The position numbers and the translations under genes were made by a program. Source: a bacterium D16-36 (GTDB lineage Bacteria > Bacillota > Clostridia > Lachnospirales > Lachnospiraceae). From it: a DNA stretch of 64,000 nucleotides. Location: positions 19,664 to 83,663 of the forward strand of contig RAYF01000023.1 of the NCBI GenBank assembly GCA_003611745.1, in the 5' to 3' direction. Below the pieces are notes generated by a model, which saw only the letters and a program-made list of their open reading frames with translations, was not told the DNA's origin and made no database searches. This document shows, piece by piece, positions 50,251-59,414 of the stretch (its first letter is position 1; every line of letters starts with the position of its first letter).

Positions 50251-51912
50251 TCATTCCACAGATATAAAATAAGAATAAATAGGCTGGCCGCCATACTGCA
50301 CTTCTATATCCATTTCCTCATGCTCCTGCAAAATCAAATCTGCAAGGTTCTCGGCCTCTTCCTCGGTAATATCGGCGCCATAGTACAAACTAATTAATTC
50401 AGAATTTTCATCCAGCATAGACTCAATTAGTTCCTTTGCCGCTTTCTGCACAGACTCGTCGACGGAAACGATTGTTTTGTCGGTCAGCCCCATGAAATTC
50501 CCCTGCTTGATCTCCTTCCCATCCATATTGGTATCGCGAACTGCATATGTTACCTGGCCGGATTTCACCGCCTGCATCTCACTCTCCATAATCTCCCAGT
50601 TCTCTTCATTGCTCTTACCATTGACATAATTTATCATGGCAGCAATTCCCTGTGGGATATTTTTAGATGGGATTACAATAATCTCTTTATCTTCCGTCAG
50701 CTCCTTAGCCTGATTTGCGGCAAGAATAATATTTCCATTATTTGGCAGGATAAAGATAGAGTCCGCGTTGACATTTGCAATCGCATCAAGCATATCTTCC
50801 GTGCTCGGATTCATTGTCTGCCCGCCTTCTATTATATAATCTGCCCCTAAATCCTTAAAAACCTCAGACAGCCCCTCCCCAGAGGAAACTGCAATAAACC
50901 CTACTTCTTTATGAGGGGCCGCCGGCTCTTCGCCTGCCTTCCCCACTTCCGCTTTTCCAGCATCACGGATTACCTTTTCATTATGCTCCTCCCGCATATT
51001 GTCTATCTTCATACTAGTAAGCGAGCCGTATGTCAATGCTTTCTGAATCGCAAGCCCCGGATCATTAGTGTGTACATGTACCTTGACAATATCATCATCC
51101 GCAACCACCACAACACAATCCCCGATTTTCTGCAGATATTCTTTCAACTGCGCCTCTACCGCATTATGGTTGCGCTCCAGCATAATGATATATTCTGTGC
51201 AATATCCGAATTTGATATCTGCCTCCCCGGCTGTACTTGCTTTTACTACGGTAGAATTCCCTCCTACTGTAACCGTAAAATCAGCCGTACGCCCGTGCAG
51301 GGCGTCCAGTGCGCCGCGGATAAACGTCATCAGTCCCTCGCCGCCCGAATCCACAACACCTGCCTGCTTCAATACAGGAAGCAGTTCTGGGGTCTGCAGC
51401 AGCGCTTCCTCCATGCTCTGCACAACAGCATCGCAGAATTCCGCCACATCCGTCATCTCACCCTCTATCAGCAGTTCCCTTGCCTTCTGTGCGCCTGCAT
51501 CCGCCACAGTAAGGATAGTCCCCTCTTTCGGCTTCATCACCGCCTTATATGCTGTCTCTGCCGCATGGCCGACCGCATTCCCGAGAACCGTCACATCCAG
51601 CTCACTGTTTCCTTTGATTGACTTAACAAATCCGCGGAAAATCTGTGATAAAATAACGCCCGAATTTCCTCTGGCACCACGGAGCGAACCACTGGAAATG
51701 GCCTTTCCAAGTTCATCAATTGTAGGATTTTCTAATAGGCTCACTTCTTTTGCGGCTGACATAATCGTCATCGTCATATTGGTGCCGGTATCCCCGTCCG
51801 GAACCGGAAATACATTCAGTTCGTTGATATATTCCTTCTTAGCCTCCAATGCCTTAGCCCCAGCTAAGAACATCTTCTGAATCATGCCTGCATCAATCTT
51901 ATTAATACTCAC
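50251..51912 (-). CDS. DAK2 domain protein YloV, FakA-like
   Basis: Protein of 553 residues. The N-terminal ~200 residues are a DhaL/DAK2 kinase domain (NELNVFPVPDGDTGTNMTMT with metal-binding Asp residues, and SGSLRGARGNSGVILSQIFRG). A middle domain (YCTEYIIMLE, VVADDDIVKVHVHTNDPG) and C-terminal FakA domain complete the usual YloV length. FakA is the ATP-binding subunit of fatty acid kinase, working with a DegV/FakB lipid carrier; no carrier gene is nearby. The start is a GTG with AGGAGGAG. It pairs with the Asp23 gene 39 bp upstream, as yloU-yloV do in Bacillus. Confidence 0.93.
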   Translation of the reverse strand: MSINKIDAGMIQKMFLAGAKALEAKKEYINELNVFPVPDGDTGTNMTMTIMSAAKEVSLLENPTIDELGKAISSGSLRGARGNSGVILSQIFRGFVKSIKGNSELDVTVLGNAVGHAAETAYKAVMKPKEGTILTVADAGAQKARELLIEGEMTDVAEFCDAVVQSMEEALLQTPELLPVLKQAGVVDSGGEGLMTFIRGALDALHGRTADFTVTVGGNSTVVKASTAGEADIKFGYCTEYIIMLERNHNAVEAQLKEYLQKIGDCVVVVADDDIVKVHVHTNDPGLAIQKALTYGSLTSMKIDNMREEHNEKVIRDAGKAEVGKAGEEPAAPHKEVGFIAVSSGEGLSEVFKDLGADYIIEGGQTMNPSTEDMLDAIANVNADSIFILPNNGNIILAANQAKELTEDKEIIVIPSKNIPQGIAAMINYVNGKSNEENWEIMESEMQAVKSGQVTYAVRDTNMDGKEIKQGNFMGLTDKTIVSVDESVQKAAKELIESMLDENSELISLYYGADITEEEAENLADLILQEHEEMDIEVQYGGQPIYSYFISVE

Positions 51913-51951
51913 TTTTTGCTCCTCCTAAATGAAAATGGGAAACTCCACTTG

Positions 51952-52314
51952 CTAATCTTCATCGACAATCCGTACACCTTCCACAACGACATTGATCTTT
52001 TCAACCGTTAATCCGGTATATTCCTCCACTTTATAACGTACACTTTCCAAAACGTTCTGTGCCACCGCACGGATACTTACCCCATACGCTACAATAACAT
52101 GCAGTTCAATCTTAACCCTATTGTCATTTACAGCCACATTAACCCCCCTTGCGGCATTCTCTTTCTTCAAAAGTTTCGTTACCCCATCTTTCATATTTAC
52201 AGCTGCCATACCTACAATGCCTATGCAGTCTGTTGTAGCCGTACCCGCATACTTTGCCAGTACATCGCGGGCGATTACAATGTCTCCCATTTCTGTATTC
52301 ATCTTACCCTTCAT
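51952..52314 (-). CDS. Asp23/Gls24 family protein (YloU-like)
   Basis: Small protein of 120 residues of the Asp23 family, a cell-envelope stress-linked group. It contains GDIVIARDVLAKYAGTAT, GIVGMAAVNMKDGV, and IKVELHVIVAYGVSI-like stretches ending VNVVVEGVRI, typical of the family. GGAGGG precedes the ATG. Position just upstream of the YloV-like gene matches the yloU-yloV pair of Bacillus subtilis. Confidence 0.94.
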   Translation of the reverse strand: MKGKMNTEMGDIVIARDVLAKYAGTATTDCIGIVGMAAVNMKDGVTKLLKKENAARGVNVAVNDNRVKIELHVIVAYGVSIRAVAQNVLESVRYKVEEYTGLTVEKINVVVEGVRIVDED

Positions 52315-52559
52315 ACACGGCCCTCCAATCTAAATATAAAATAATAAAATCTTATTCAATTCTTATCTAACACTATCATATCCTAGTAATGGTATACATT
52401 ATACCTTATGAAAACAATCAACGCAAGTTTTGTGCTGCACCGGAAACTCTGATTTCTGCTCACATGTAAAAAGTTCCGTTTTGGAAGCCCATCCTGTAGG
52501 GCTTATCAGCCAAAAACAGCGAACACTGTCCGCACCGCAGCACGGAAATGGAGAAAAGA

Positions 52560-52697
52560 ATGAAAAGAATGCTTGGTTTTATTCTGTTTTGGATTGCCAT
52601 CGGCATGGCAATCATGTTTTTTATGAATAACAGCATATTAGCAATGCTTATTATTATCACTTGTCTTGCATTAGGATATAATCTCTTCTGCAGTTAA
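52560..52697 (+). CDS. 45-residue membrane protein
   Basis: Small gene: ATG at 52560 with GGAG six bases upstream, 45 codons, stop TAA at 52697. The product, beginning MKRMLGFILFWIAIGMAIMF, has two hydrophobic segments (about 4-21 and 26-42) parted by MNNS, so it is a probable two-helix membrane protein. It lies divergent from the Asp23 gene and convergent with rpmB, followed by a terminator. Ribosome site, composition and terminator make it likely real. I do not recognise the family. Confidence 0.7.
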   Translation: MKRMLGFILFWIAIGMAIMFFMNNSILAMLIIITCLALGYNLFCS

Positions 52698-52756
52698 AAA
52701 AGGGCACTGCCTGTGCTGGCGGCCGCCGTAATGCGGCATTATTTTCTATATACCAA

Positions 52757-52783
52757 AAAGACCAGCTAAAACCGCTGGTCTTT
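52757..52783. terminator. Two-way terminator between small membrane gene and rpmB
   Basis: Perfect stem AAAGACCAGC / GCTGGTCTTT with a 7-base loop, with an A run on its left and a T-rich run on its right. It can end transcripts from both sides. The stretch 52698-52740 before it carries another GC-rich segment starting AAAAAAGGGCAC, like the family B terminator repeats. Confidence 0.85.
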
Positions 52784-52825
52784 CTTATTTTTATAGAGAA
52801 TTCTCACTGTATACCATCTAAGCGC

Positions 52826-53011
52826 CTACGCACGCTCTACTGCTCCAGAACGTAAACATCCTGTACATACTGGCATCTTCTTTGTGCCGCCATTCACTTT
52901 AACCCTTACAGACTTAATATTCGGTTTCCACATCTTGTTACTTCTTCTATGTGAATGGCTCACCTTTTTACCAAAGTGAACACTCTTCCCACAAACTGCA
53001 CATTTTGCCAT
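52826..53011 (-). CDS. rpmB: 50S ribosomal protein L28
   Basis: Ribosomal protein of 61 residues: MAKCAVCGKSVHFGKKVSHSH, then RRSNKMWKPNIK and a C-terminal CTGCLRSGAVERA. The two Cys-x2-Cys pairs make it the zinc-ribbon form of L28. AGGAGGT lies 7 bases before the ATG at 53011; the longer open frame upstream is not used. It is a single gene, ended by the two-way terminator at 52757-52783. Confidence 0.97.
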   Translation of the reverse strand: MAKCAVCGKSVHFGKKVSHSHRRSNKMWKPNIKSVRVKVNGGTKKMPVCTGCLRSGAVERA

Positions 53012-53190
53012 CGTAAGCACCTCCTTCATTCTAACCATAATGTTCTGATTTATCTTAGGAGCCTTACAAAACATATCTGCTATCCAAACCGGATCATTTT
53101 GTATTGCCCCTTATCGGCGAATCAGCTTTATTAGCACAACATGAACATAATACCAAAATCTGATAAAGAATGCAAGAAAAATTTTTCTCG

Positions 53191-54183
53191 TTAATCAATT
53201 TTCTGTAGATATTCATTCAGACCTGCCTTCTCTGCAAGAGCCTGTAACTGCGCCGCAGTCTTCCCGCATGCCTTGATATCCTGCCCGGCAAACCTTGTTG
53301 CCTCTTCCAGCGTCACGGTAAGGTTTTTCTGTTTATTTTCTACAGAATATTCATACTCCACATAACCAAGATTACCGATAGTCGCCAAAAGTATATAGGC
53401 GTATGATTTCATCCGCTGTTCCATATCGGCCCGATTTTTCGCCGATACAGCATCCTCCAGGTTCATTTTCCAGCCATATGGCTCATTCACCGTCTGAAGC
53501 TCATTTTTATAATTGCCCAGCACATCCGCTATGCCCAGCGCCCTGCTGCTCCTGCCGTTTGCCGGCATTTCGCCAACATAGTCATGTTTTGCAAGGAAGA
53601 TTTCTGAGACATTGGCCTGAATGCCTACACCGTGGTCCCAGAGAATCCTATCACCAAACCTGACCTGCGTAATCTCATTTTCCGCCTCATAGCTTGATTC
53701 CTTTGTCCCTTTATGAAATGGGCTGGCAAGCACTGCCTGACAGGAAACCGTTACCACCCCTCCTTTTTCCCTAATATCTAATCTGGCAATCCCAAGGCTG
53801 CTATTTAGCACCTCTGCATTCACCTTAAGCCTTTTCCCTGAAACCTCCGCCCTGCATTTTACTGACTCGCCATACAATTCACTGCCTATACAGTAAAACT
53901 TAATAAACAATACAGCCGCCACAAAGAAAAGAGCCGCGAAGATACTGATTCCGATTCTGCGGTGCAGCCTTCTCTTTGTCTTCTTGAGAAAATCAATCTC
54001 TTCCCTCTGCAAAACATCCATGTCCATCTGCTGCGGCTCCCTCATCCTTTCAAGAATCTTCCTGCACTCTTCACAGCTGTCTATATGGCCGCAAACTGCT
54101 GCATTTGTAACTTCGCTGGTCAGTCCATCCACATAGGACGGCAGTAAATCCTGTACAATCTCGCATTGCAATTCATTCTTCAT
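53191..54183 (-). CDS. Anti-sigma factor with zinc-finger (zf-HC2) and membrane helix
   Basis: Membrane protein of about 330 residues. The N-terminus carries the anti-sigma zinc motif: CEIVQDLLPSYVDGLTSEVT then HIDSCEECRKIL (His-x3-Cys-x2-Cys). A single helix (about 87-108, IGISIFAALFFVAAVLFIKFY) leads to an extracytoplasmic domain of about 220 residues. It would hold the adjacent ECF sigma factor inactive at the membrane. The ATG at 54183 lies inside the last codons of the sigma gene (about 11-bp overlap), with GGAG nine bases upstream. The outer signal is unknown. Confidence 0.9.
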   Translation of the reverse strand: MKNELQCEIVQDLLPSYVDGLTSEVTNAAVCGHIDSCEECRKILERMREPQQMDMDVLQREEIDFLKKTKRRLHRRIGISIFAALFFVAAVLFIKFYCIGSELYGESVKCRAEVSGKRLKVNAEVLNSSLGIARLDIREKGGVVTVSCQAVLASPFHKGTKESSYEAENEITQVRFGDRILWDHGVGIQANVSEIFLAKHDYVGEMPANGRSSRALGIADVLGNYKNELQTVNEPYGWKMNLEDAVSAKNRADMEQRMKSYAYILLATIGNLGYVEYEYSVENKQKNLTVTLEEATRFAGQDIKACGKTAAQLQALAEKAGLNEYLQKID

Positions 54184-54655
54184 AACCACCAAGCTCCTTT
54201 CTTAGTTTCTCCTTGCTGCGGTAATAGGTAACCCTCGCCCAATTCTCCGTTTTTCCCATAATTTCCCCTATCTCTTTAAAGGAAAGGCATCCAAATATCC
54301 GCAGATACAGCACTTCCCTGCCCGGCTCCGGGCACCCGTGCAGCTTTTTCAATATCTCAATCCGCCCATTCCCCCCAAACACATCCTGCTCGGCCGATGG
54401 GACTGCCGTATCATTTGCTTCCCATTCCTGCATTTCCGGGTGTTTGCGCCTGTACAAACGCAGCTGGTTCTTAGCAATAGCGCACAGCCACGTTGATATC
54501 TTGCACGAGCCGTCATATCTGTCAATACTGCGGATTGCCTGATAATAAGTCTCCTGTGTCAATTCCTCTGACAAATCATGGTCCCTTGTCACAGAAAAAA
54601 GATACCGGTAAACTGTCTGGGCGTACCTTTGATATATTTCTTCCATAGACTGCAT
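54173..54655 (-). CDS. ECF-type RNA polymerase sigma factor
   Basis: Sigma-70 family protein of 160 residues. Region 2: MEEIYQRYAQTVYRYLFSVTRDHDLSEELTQETYYQAIRSI and WLCAIAKNQLRLYRRK. Region 4: REVLYLRIFGCLSFKEIGEIMGKTENWARVTYYRSKEKL. The ATG at 54655 has AGGAGGAG; the longer open frame upstream is non-conserved. It overlaps the zf-HC2 anti-sigma gene, forming a two-gene operon. The pair resembles SigV/SigY-like Firmicutes modules; the regulon is not known. Confidence 0.93.
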   Translation of the reverse strand: MQSMEEIYQRYAQTVYRYLFSVTRDHDLSEELTQETYYQAIRSIDRYDGSCKISTWLCAIAKNQLRLYRRKHPEMQEWEANDTAVPSAEQDVFGGNGRIEILKKLHGCPEPGREVLYLRIFGCLSFKEIGEIMGKTENWARVTYYRSKEKLRKELGGYEE

Positions 54656-54794
54656 GGCAGCTCCTCCTAATATATAAGTGCAGAGTTTCAATACCTGGCT
54701 AACTGATACTTCTCCCCTCCCTTTGATAGTTCTATATATTAATACAAAAAATGGGCAATCCGTTACAGGCAATTTACTTTTTTTGAATATTTAA

Positions 54795-54825
54795 AAAAGG
54801 GCACAGACTTCGCTTGTGCCCTAGC
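54795..54825 (-). terminator. Terminator of trpB-like gene, family B repeat
   Basis: On the minus strand GGGCACAAGCGAAGTCTGTGCCC (stem GGGCAC/GTGCCC, 54799-54821) is followed by TTTTTT. The same sequence, with one arm base changed, occurs at 30915-30945. It lies about 110 bp after the trpB-like stop. Confidence 0.75.
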
Positions 54826-54935
54826 CACCACACAGCGAACAGTTTCCTATAAAGTGAAACGAGCTGCCGCACAGGCGGTTTTTAGCCAGCCTGCGTGACA
54901 GCCCTGATACATATAACCATATATAAAGTTACCAA

Positions 54936-56306
54936 TTACTGAACCACTGGAAGTGTAGCAATTGATTTTGCCAGTTCTTCATCTGTTGGAATATAATCAC
55001 TCATTTCCCCATCATTATATCTTTGGTAAGCAACCATATCAAAGTACCCTGTTCCGGTCAGTCCAAATACAATGTTCTTCTCCTCACCAGTCTCTTTGCA
55101 TTTCAGTGCCTCATCTATCGCCACTTTAATTGCATGGCTGCTTTCCGGCGCTGGAAGAATCCCTTCTACTCTCGCAAAGGTTTCTGCCGCCTCAAATACT
55201 TCCGTCTGCCCTACACTTCTTGCCTCCAGCAATCCCTGCGCATATAATTCTGAGACCGTAGAACTCATGCCATGATAGCGCAGCCCTCCTGCATGATTTG
55301 CAGATGGAATAAAGCCGCTTCCCAATGTATACATTTTAGCTAGTGGGCAGACTTTTCCGGTATCGCAGAAATCATAGGCATACGTCCCTCTTGTCAGGCT
55401 TGGGCAGGAAGCCGGCTCTACTGCAATAATCTTGTAATCTGCTTCCCCCCTTAATATTTCCCCGGCAAACGGAGAAATCAGCCCGCCCAGGTTGGAGCCG
55501 CCGCCTGCACATCCAATAATAGTATCTGCCTTAATGCCGTACTTATCCATCGCCGCCTTGGTCTCCATGCCGATAATAGACTGATGCAGCAATACCTGCG
55601 CAAGCACAGAGCCTAATACATAGCGGTACCCATCCTGGCTGGTCGCTGCCTCAACTGCTTCAGAAATTGCACAGCCAAGGCTCCCCGTCGTACCCGGAAA
55701 TTCCTCATTTATCTTACGCCCGACAGTTGTATTCATAGAAGGGGACGGCGTCACCTGTGCGCCATATGTGCGCATTACTTCGCGGCGGAACGGTTTCTGC
55801 TCATAGGAGCATTTCACCATATATACCTGGCAATCAAGATCAAAGTAAGAACACGCCATAGAAAGCGCAGTCCCCCACTGCCCGGCACCTGTCTCGGTAG
55901 TCACCCCTTTCAGCCCCTGCTTCTTCGCATAATAAGCCTGCGCAATTGCTGAATTTAACTTATGGCTGCCCGATGTGTTATTGCCCTCAAATTTATAATA
56001 GATATGGGCAGGCGTCTTTAACTTTTCCTCAAGGCAGTACGCCCTGACTAATGGCGACGGACGGTACATCTTATAAAAATCCTGAATTTCCTGCGGAATA
56101 TCAAAATAAGGTGTCGTATCATCCAATTCCTGTTTGGCCAGCTCCTCGCAGAAAATTCCCGAAAGATCTTCTACCGTGACCGGCTCCAGCGTGTCCGGCC
56201 TCAAAATCGGCGCAGGCTTCTGTTTCATATCGGCACGCACATTGTACCACTGCTTTGGCATCTCCTGTTCTTCTAAATAAATTTTGTAAGGTATTTTCTT
56301 ATCCAT
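54936..56306 (-). CDS. TrpB-like PLP enzyme (TrpB2 type)
   Basis: Pyridoxal-phosphate enzyme of 456 residues related to tryptophan synthase beta chain, making tryptophan from indole and serine. PLP lysine is in EGNNTSGSHKLNSA, the phosphate loop is GCAGGGSNLGG, and TETGAGQWGTALS is the activating region. The N-terminal extension and length (about 450 against 400 residues) place it in the TrpB2 class, which often acts without TrpA. It stands alone here, with no other trp gene near, so indole salvage is a likely role, by inference. GGGGGA precedes the ATG. The 263-bp gap upstream (56307-56569) shows no clear feature. Confidence 0.93.
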   Translation of the reverse strand: MDKKIPYKIYLEEQEMPKQWYNVRADMKQKPAPILRPDTLEPVTVEDLSGIFCEELAKQELDDTTPYFDIPQEIQDFYKMYRPSPLVRAYCLEEKLKTPAHIYYKFEGNNTSGSHKLNSAIAQAYYAKKQGLKGVTTETGAGQWGTALSMACSYFDLDCQVYMVKCSYEQKPFRREVMRTYGAQVTPSPSMNTTVGRKINEEFPGTTGSLGCAISEAVEAATSQDGYRYVLGSVLAQVLLHQSIIGMETKAAMDKYGIKADTIIGCAGGGSNLGGLISPFAGEILRGEADYKIIAVEPASCPSLTRGTYAYDFCDTGKVCPLAKMYTLGSGFIPSANHAGGLRYHGMSSTVSELYAQGLLEARSVGQTEVFEAAETFARVEGILPAPESSHAIKVAIDEALKCKETGEEKNIVFGLTGTGYFDMVAYQRYNDGEMSDYIPTDEELAKSIATLPVVQ

Positions 56307-56569
56307 CTGAATCCCCCATTCCTGTTCAATCTTTTAATTACTCTGCCAGCTGTTTAAAATCACCTGCACATAGATTATCCTTCCTGCATGAAAATCATGT
56401 GCCAAGATACAGCCCATTACAATCTTTTTGATTATACTCTTTCTTCCCATTATTTTCAATTACTATTTCAACTCGGAAATCAATTTCATTTTCACCATGG
56501 AAAATATATCTGCTGTATGGTAAACTAATATAACTACCGTAGGTTAATAGGAAAGGAGGCCCAATTGAC

Positions 56570-57838
56570 ATGAAGCAGTTTCAAATCATATACACGGATG
56601 CAGATGCATTCCGCAAAGAGCTTACTGAATTACAGCAGCGATGTGAAAGCAATAGAACTTTACTGCACCGTCCCGGAAAACTCCACTACTCAGTTTTGTG
56701 CCGGGTTGGAAGATATCAGGCCTGATATCCAGATTTTTGGCGGAATCTCCTGCAGCGAAGACATTACCAGCTCAGATTCTATCGTTTTTCCAAAGATGCG
56801 GGCTACGCCGAAAAATCTGTTGTGCTTATCCTGTATGGCGGTGAACAGTTTTATGTAGAATCAACCAAAATAACAGGATGGAAACCGCTCGGCAGAAAAT
56901 TTCATGTCACAAAATCAGACGGAAGAATCCTTCAGGAATTAGACGGCATCCCGGCTTATGAAGTTTACCAGAAATACTTAAAAATACAAAATGACGAAAA
57001 TTTCTTCTACCACACACTGGAATTTCCAATGTTTTATGAACATAATGGTACAACGATCCTGCGTGTCCCTGTTGCAAGCAACCCAGATAATTCTATCACC
57101 ATGTCATCTGACATAGATGTGAATTCTATCGTAAGGATCTCCTATGGCGACCCGGAAACCATTATTGACAGCATCAAAACCGCCGCCATGCGGGAAGGCA
57201 GCAAAAATACAGCCTATACAAAAAGTTCTGTACAGGCAAAAAGCCTTACGCATATTCCTCTCGCATCGCGACTTGCCAATTTCATCAGCGCGACATCTCT
57301 GGAATTAGAAGAAATGAACCAGCAGCTTGCAAACATTAATAAGCAGCTAAAAAAGACCGCCATCACAGACGGATTGACCGGATTATATAACCGCAAAGAA
57401 ATCCAGTCCCGCATCGGCGAAGGACTCCACTGCATGAGGGGCGGCATCTTCTCAATTATTATGCTGGACATTGACAATTTCAAGCAGGTAAACGATACTT
57501 ACGGACATCAGGAAGGGGATAATGTCATTATCGCCCTTGCCAAAATACTGCAGGATAATAATATATTAGATGCAGGGGCTTTTTCCGCCGGAAGATGGGG
57601 CGGCGAGGAATTCATGCTCCTGCTGCCAGACTGCGGGATAGACTGCGCTAAAGATATAGCTGAACGGATTCGGAAATGCTTTGCAGGTACTACCTTCCAG
57701 CAAGCACAGTCACTCACTGTCAGCATTGGTGTCTCACAGGCACGGGAAGACGATACGCTTGATTCTCTGTGTGTAAGGGTAGACGAGGCATTGTATGCTG
57801 CAAAACAGAGTGGTAAAAACAAAGTCGTCGTCTGTTAG
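56570..57838 (+). pseudogene. FIST-GGDEF diguanylate cyclase gene with two compensating frameshifts
   Basis: A sensor-cyclase gene broken near its 5' end. The ATG at 56570 (after GGAGG) reads MKQFQIIYTDADAFRKEL, then homology passes to the +1 frame (KAIELYCTVPENS, PDIQIFGGISCSEDITSS) near 56635. It returns to the first frame in a T tract near 56783 (VVLILYGGEQFYVES). From there the frame is intact: FIST_C-like sensor (GRKFHVTKSDGRILQELDG), then GGDEF with TDGLTGLYNR and RWGGEEF, so the cyclase part is itself well preserved. Unread, frame 1 stops at 56726. A product starting from an internal ATG is possible. Sequencing error in this read would give the same picture. Confidence 0.75.
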
Positions 57839-57853
57839 TTTTGAAAACACACT

Positions 57854-57874
57854 TGTTCACTCCGTGCCCAGTAA
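57854..57874. repeat. 21-nt repeat shared with hpf leader
   Basis: A 21-base stretch around CACTCCGTGCCCAGTAA is identical to 36053-36073 in the hpf leader. Here the copy lies just after the FIST-GGDEF gene, without the matching upstream stem arm. It is probably a fragment of a dispersed repeat related to the terminator-associated family B. Confidence 0.6.
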
Positions 57875-57888
57875 GAACAGTACAGCAC

Positions 57889-57917
57889 TTGACGCCCGGT
57901 ATTCACAGTGCTATACT
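57889..57917 (+). promoter_or_regulatory. Promoter for HIT protein gene
   Basis: TTGACG (57889-57894), 17-bp spacer, TATACT (57912-57917), plus strand, 72 bp before the HIT start. Both boxes are close to consensus. Confidence 0.78.
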
Positions 57918-57989
57918 CCTATTAATTTAGAGCAAAAACTTTGGCGGGGGAGTACAGAAAAATCCCGGTTTCTGGGGGAGGAACTGAAT

Positions 57990-58442
57990 ATGGATAATTG
58001 TTTAATCTGTGAAAGAATAGCACTAATAAAGGAAAATAGAAATCCATACTTTGTTCGTGAACTTAATACAGGATATGTGGTAATAGGTGACCAACAAAGA
58101 ATAAAAGGATATAGTTTATTTCTATGCAAACAACACGCATATGAGTTGCATCAATTAGAACCACATTATAGGGATGAATTTCTTCATGAAATGGCAATTG
58201 TGGCTGAGGCTGTCTATAATGCTTTTCAGCCGGATAAGTTAAATTATTCCCTGCTAGGTATTGGACACGGTTTGCATATGCATTGGCATATACATCCGAG
58301 AAGAAATGGGGATACACCTGTTCCCGGTCCTGTTTATCAACTCGGCCGGGAATTAACTGATAAAAAATACAATCCTACAAATGAGGAACTGAAAATATTA
58401 AAAAACAAATTAAATAAAGAATTAGACAAACTTGGAGTTTAA
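57990..58442 (+). CDS. HIT family protein
   Basis: Cytoplasmic protein of 150 residues of the histidine triad family, which hydrolyses or transfers nucleotides from phosphoramidates or dinucleoside polyphosphates. The triad is in MHWHIHPRR (H-x-H-x-H), preceded by NYSLLGIGHGLHMHWH. CLIC at the N-terminus recalls zinc-binding HIT proteins. GGGGGAGGA precedes the ATG at 57990. It has its own promoter and converges with the iron-sulfur gene 20 bp away. Codon use looks more AT-rich than neighbours, a weak sign of separate origin. Confidence 0.9.
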   Translation: MDNCLICERIALIKENRNPYFVRELNTGYVVIGDQQRIKGYSLFLCKQHAYELHQLEPHYRDEFLHEMAIVAEAVYNAFQPDKLNYSLLGIGHGLHMHWHIHPRRNGDTPVPGPVYQLGRELTDKKYNPTNEELKILKNKLNKELDKLGV

Positions 58443-58462
58443 GCAATCCGAAGAAAAACCGC

Positions 58463-59005
58463 TTAATGTATCATTATATTTTTTCTGGGACAGGACGCCA
58501 TACATTTTCCACAACGTATACATTCTCCCCTCCTATATGGCTCCTCACCGATTTTTACAGAAACAGGACACCGTTTTTTACACAACTGGCAGTTTGAAAT
58601 ACAGTTCTGTGCTTTTCTTTTCATAGCGAATAGGGGTAATTCCGGCAAAAGAGAAAACACAGCTCCCATGGGGCAGAGAAACTGGCAAAAAAATCTTTCA
58701 TGGACTGCCATTCCAATCAATATCACAATAAGCAGTACCGCAGAAACTGCATAAGATAGCATTGGAAACCTGCCCGCTGTTATCATGGAAAAAAACGTCC
58801 ATGGACTGTTTTTTCCCACTTGTTCTCCCTGCCCCATATAGCATAGCAAAAGCACAAACACCAAAATAAGATACTTAAGTTTCTGCAGCCATTTTACAGT
58901 GCGTTCAGACAGTGCAGGAAACAGCACAAAAAACAATAGCTGAACCACATTCCTTCCCCAACGAAGTTTTTCTTTTTTATTCATAGACATCCACTTATTT
59001 TTCAT
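58463..59005 (-). CDS. Membrane ferredoxin-like 4Fe-4S protein (NapH/NosR type)
   Basis: Protein of about 180 residues with four predicted membrane helices (for example VVQLLFFVLFPALS, ILVFVLLLCYMG, YAVSAVLLIVILIGMAV), a CQFLCPMGAVFSL segment after the last helix, and two cytoplasmic 4Fe-4S clusters (CISNCQLCKKRCPV and CIRCGKCMASCP). This is the layout of NapH/NosR-type electron-transfer proteins. The ATG at 59005 has GGAG 7 bases upstream and overlaps the FMN-binding gene by 11 bp. With that gene and the ApbE/FMN-binding remnant it forms a flavin-based membrane redox module. Confidence 0.85.
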   Translation of the reverse strand: MKNKWMSMNKKEKLRWGRNVVQLLFFVLFPALSERTVKWLQKLKYLILVFVLLLCYMGQGEQVGKNSPWTFFSMITAGRFPMLSYAVSAVLLIVILIGMAVHERFFCQFLCPMGAVFSLLPELPLFAMKRKAQNCISNCQLCKKRCPVSVKIGEEPYRRGECIRCGKCMASCPRKNIMIH

Positions 59006-59405
59006 CACATTTCTCCATTGCCTGACGGACCGCCTCCAAAATCCCATTCGAAGACAGCGTTGCTCCTGAAACAGTATCTACATCTTCCGTCTGTTTCTGC
59101 ACCACCTCCTCCAAAATCTTTTTTGCGGAGGCAAGATATTCTGCTGTTTCACCCTGCGCTGAAACAATCTGCGCAGACTGTATTTTATTATTTTCTATAA
59201 CAAGTTTCACCTTGATATCCCCACCAAATCCGGTGCCACTCCCCTCAAATTCTCCATCCCTTCTACCTGAAAGTTCTGAAACAGCTCTTGTTTTTTCCTC
59301 ATTTGCAATCACTTCGCACTGCCTTTCCCCTGCATATCTCTGATAAAAACACAAAATACCTGCCACAAGAATGAGATTGATGTTTTTTATGATAAATACT
59401 CTCAT
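58995..59405 (-). CDS. FMN-binding domain protein
   Basis: Protein of 136 residues with an N-terminal membrane anchor (IIKNINLILVAGILCFYQ) and one extracytoplasmic FMN_bind domain. The flavinylation motif is VDTVSGATLSSNG, where the Thr of SGAT receives FMN covalently from an ApbE flavin transferase. The start follows GAGGAGGAG at the end of the upstream gene. The only ApbE gene here is broken, so flavin attachment would need another ApbE elsewhere. Confidence 0.88.
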   Translation of the reverse strand: MRVFIIKNINLILVAGILCFYQRYAGERQCEVIANEEKTRAVSELSGRRDGEFEGSGTGFGGDIKVKLVIENNKIQSAQIVSAQGETAEYLASAKKILEEVVQKQTEDVDTVSGATLSSNGILEAVRQAMEKCDEK

Positions 59406-59414
59406 ATCCCTGTT

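Noticed and set aside
56307..56569. Tryptophan attenuator or T-box upstream of the trpB-like gene
   Set aside because: No Trp-rich leader peptide, no T-box sequence and no terminator/antiterminator pair could be read in this gap.
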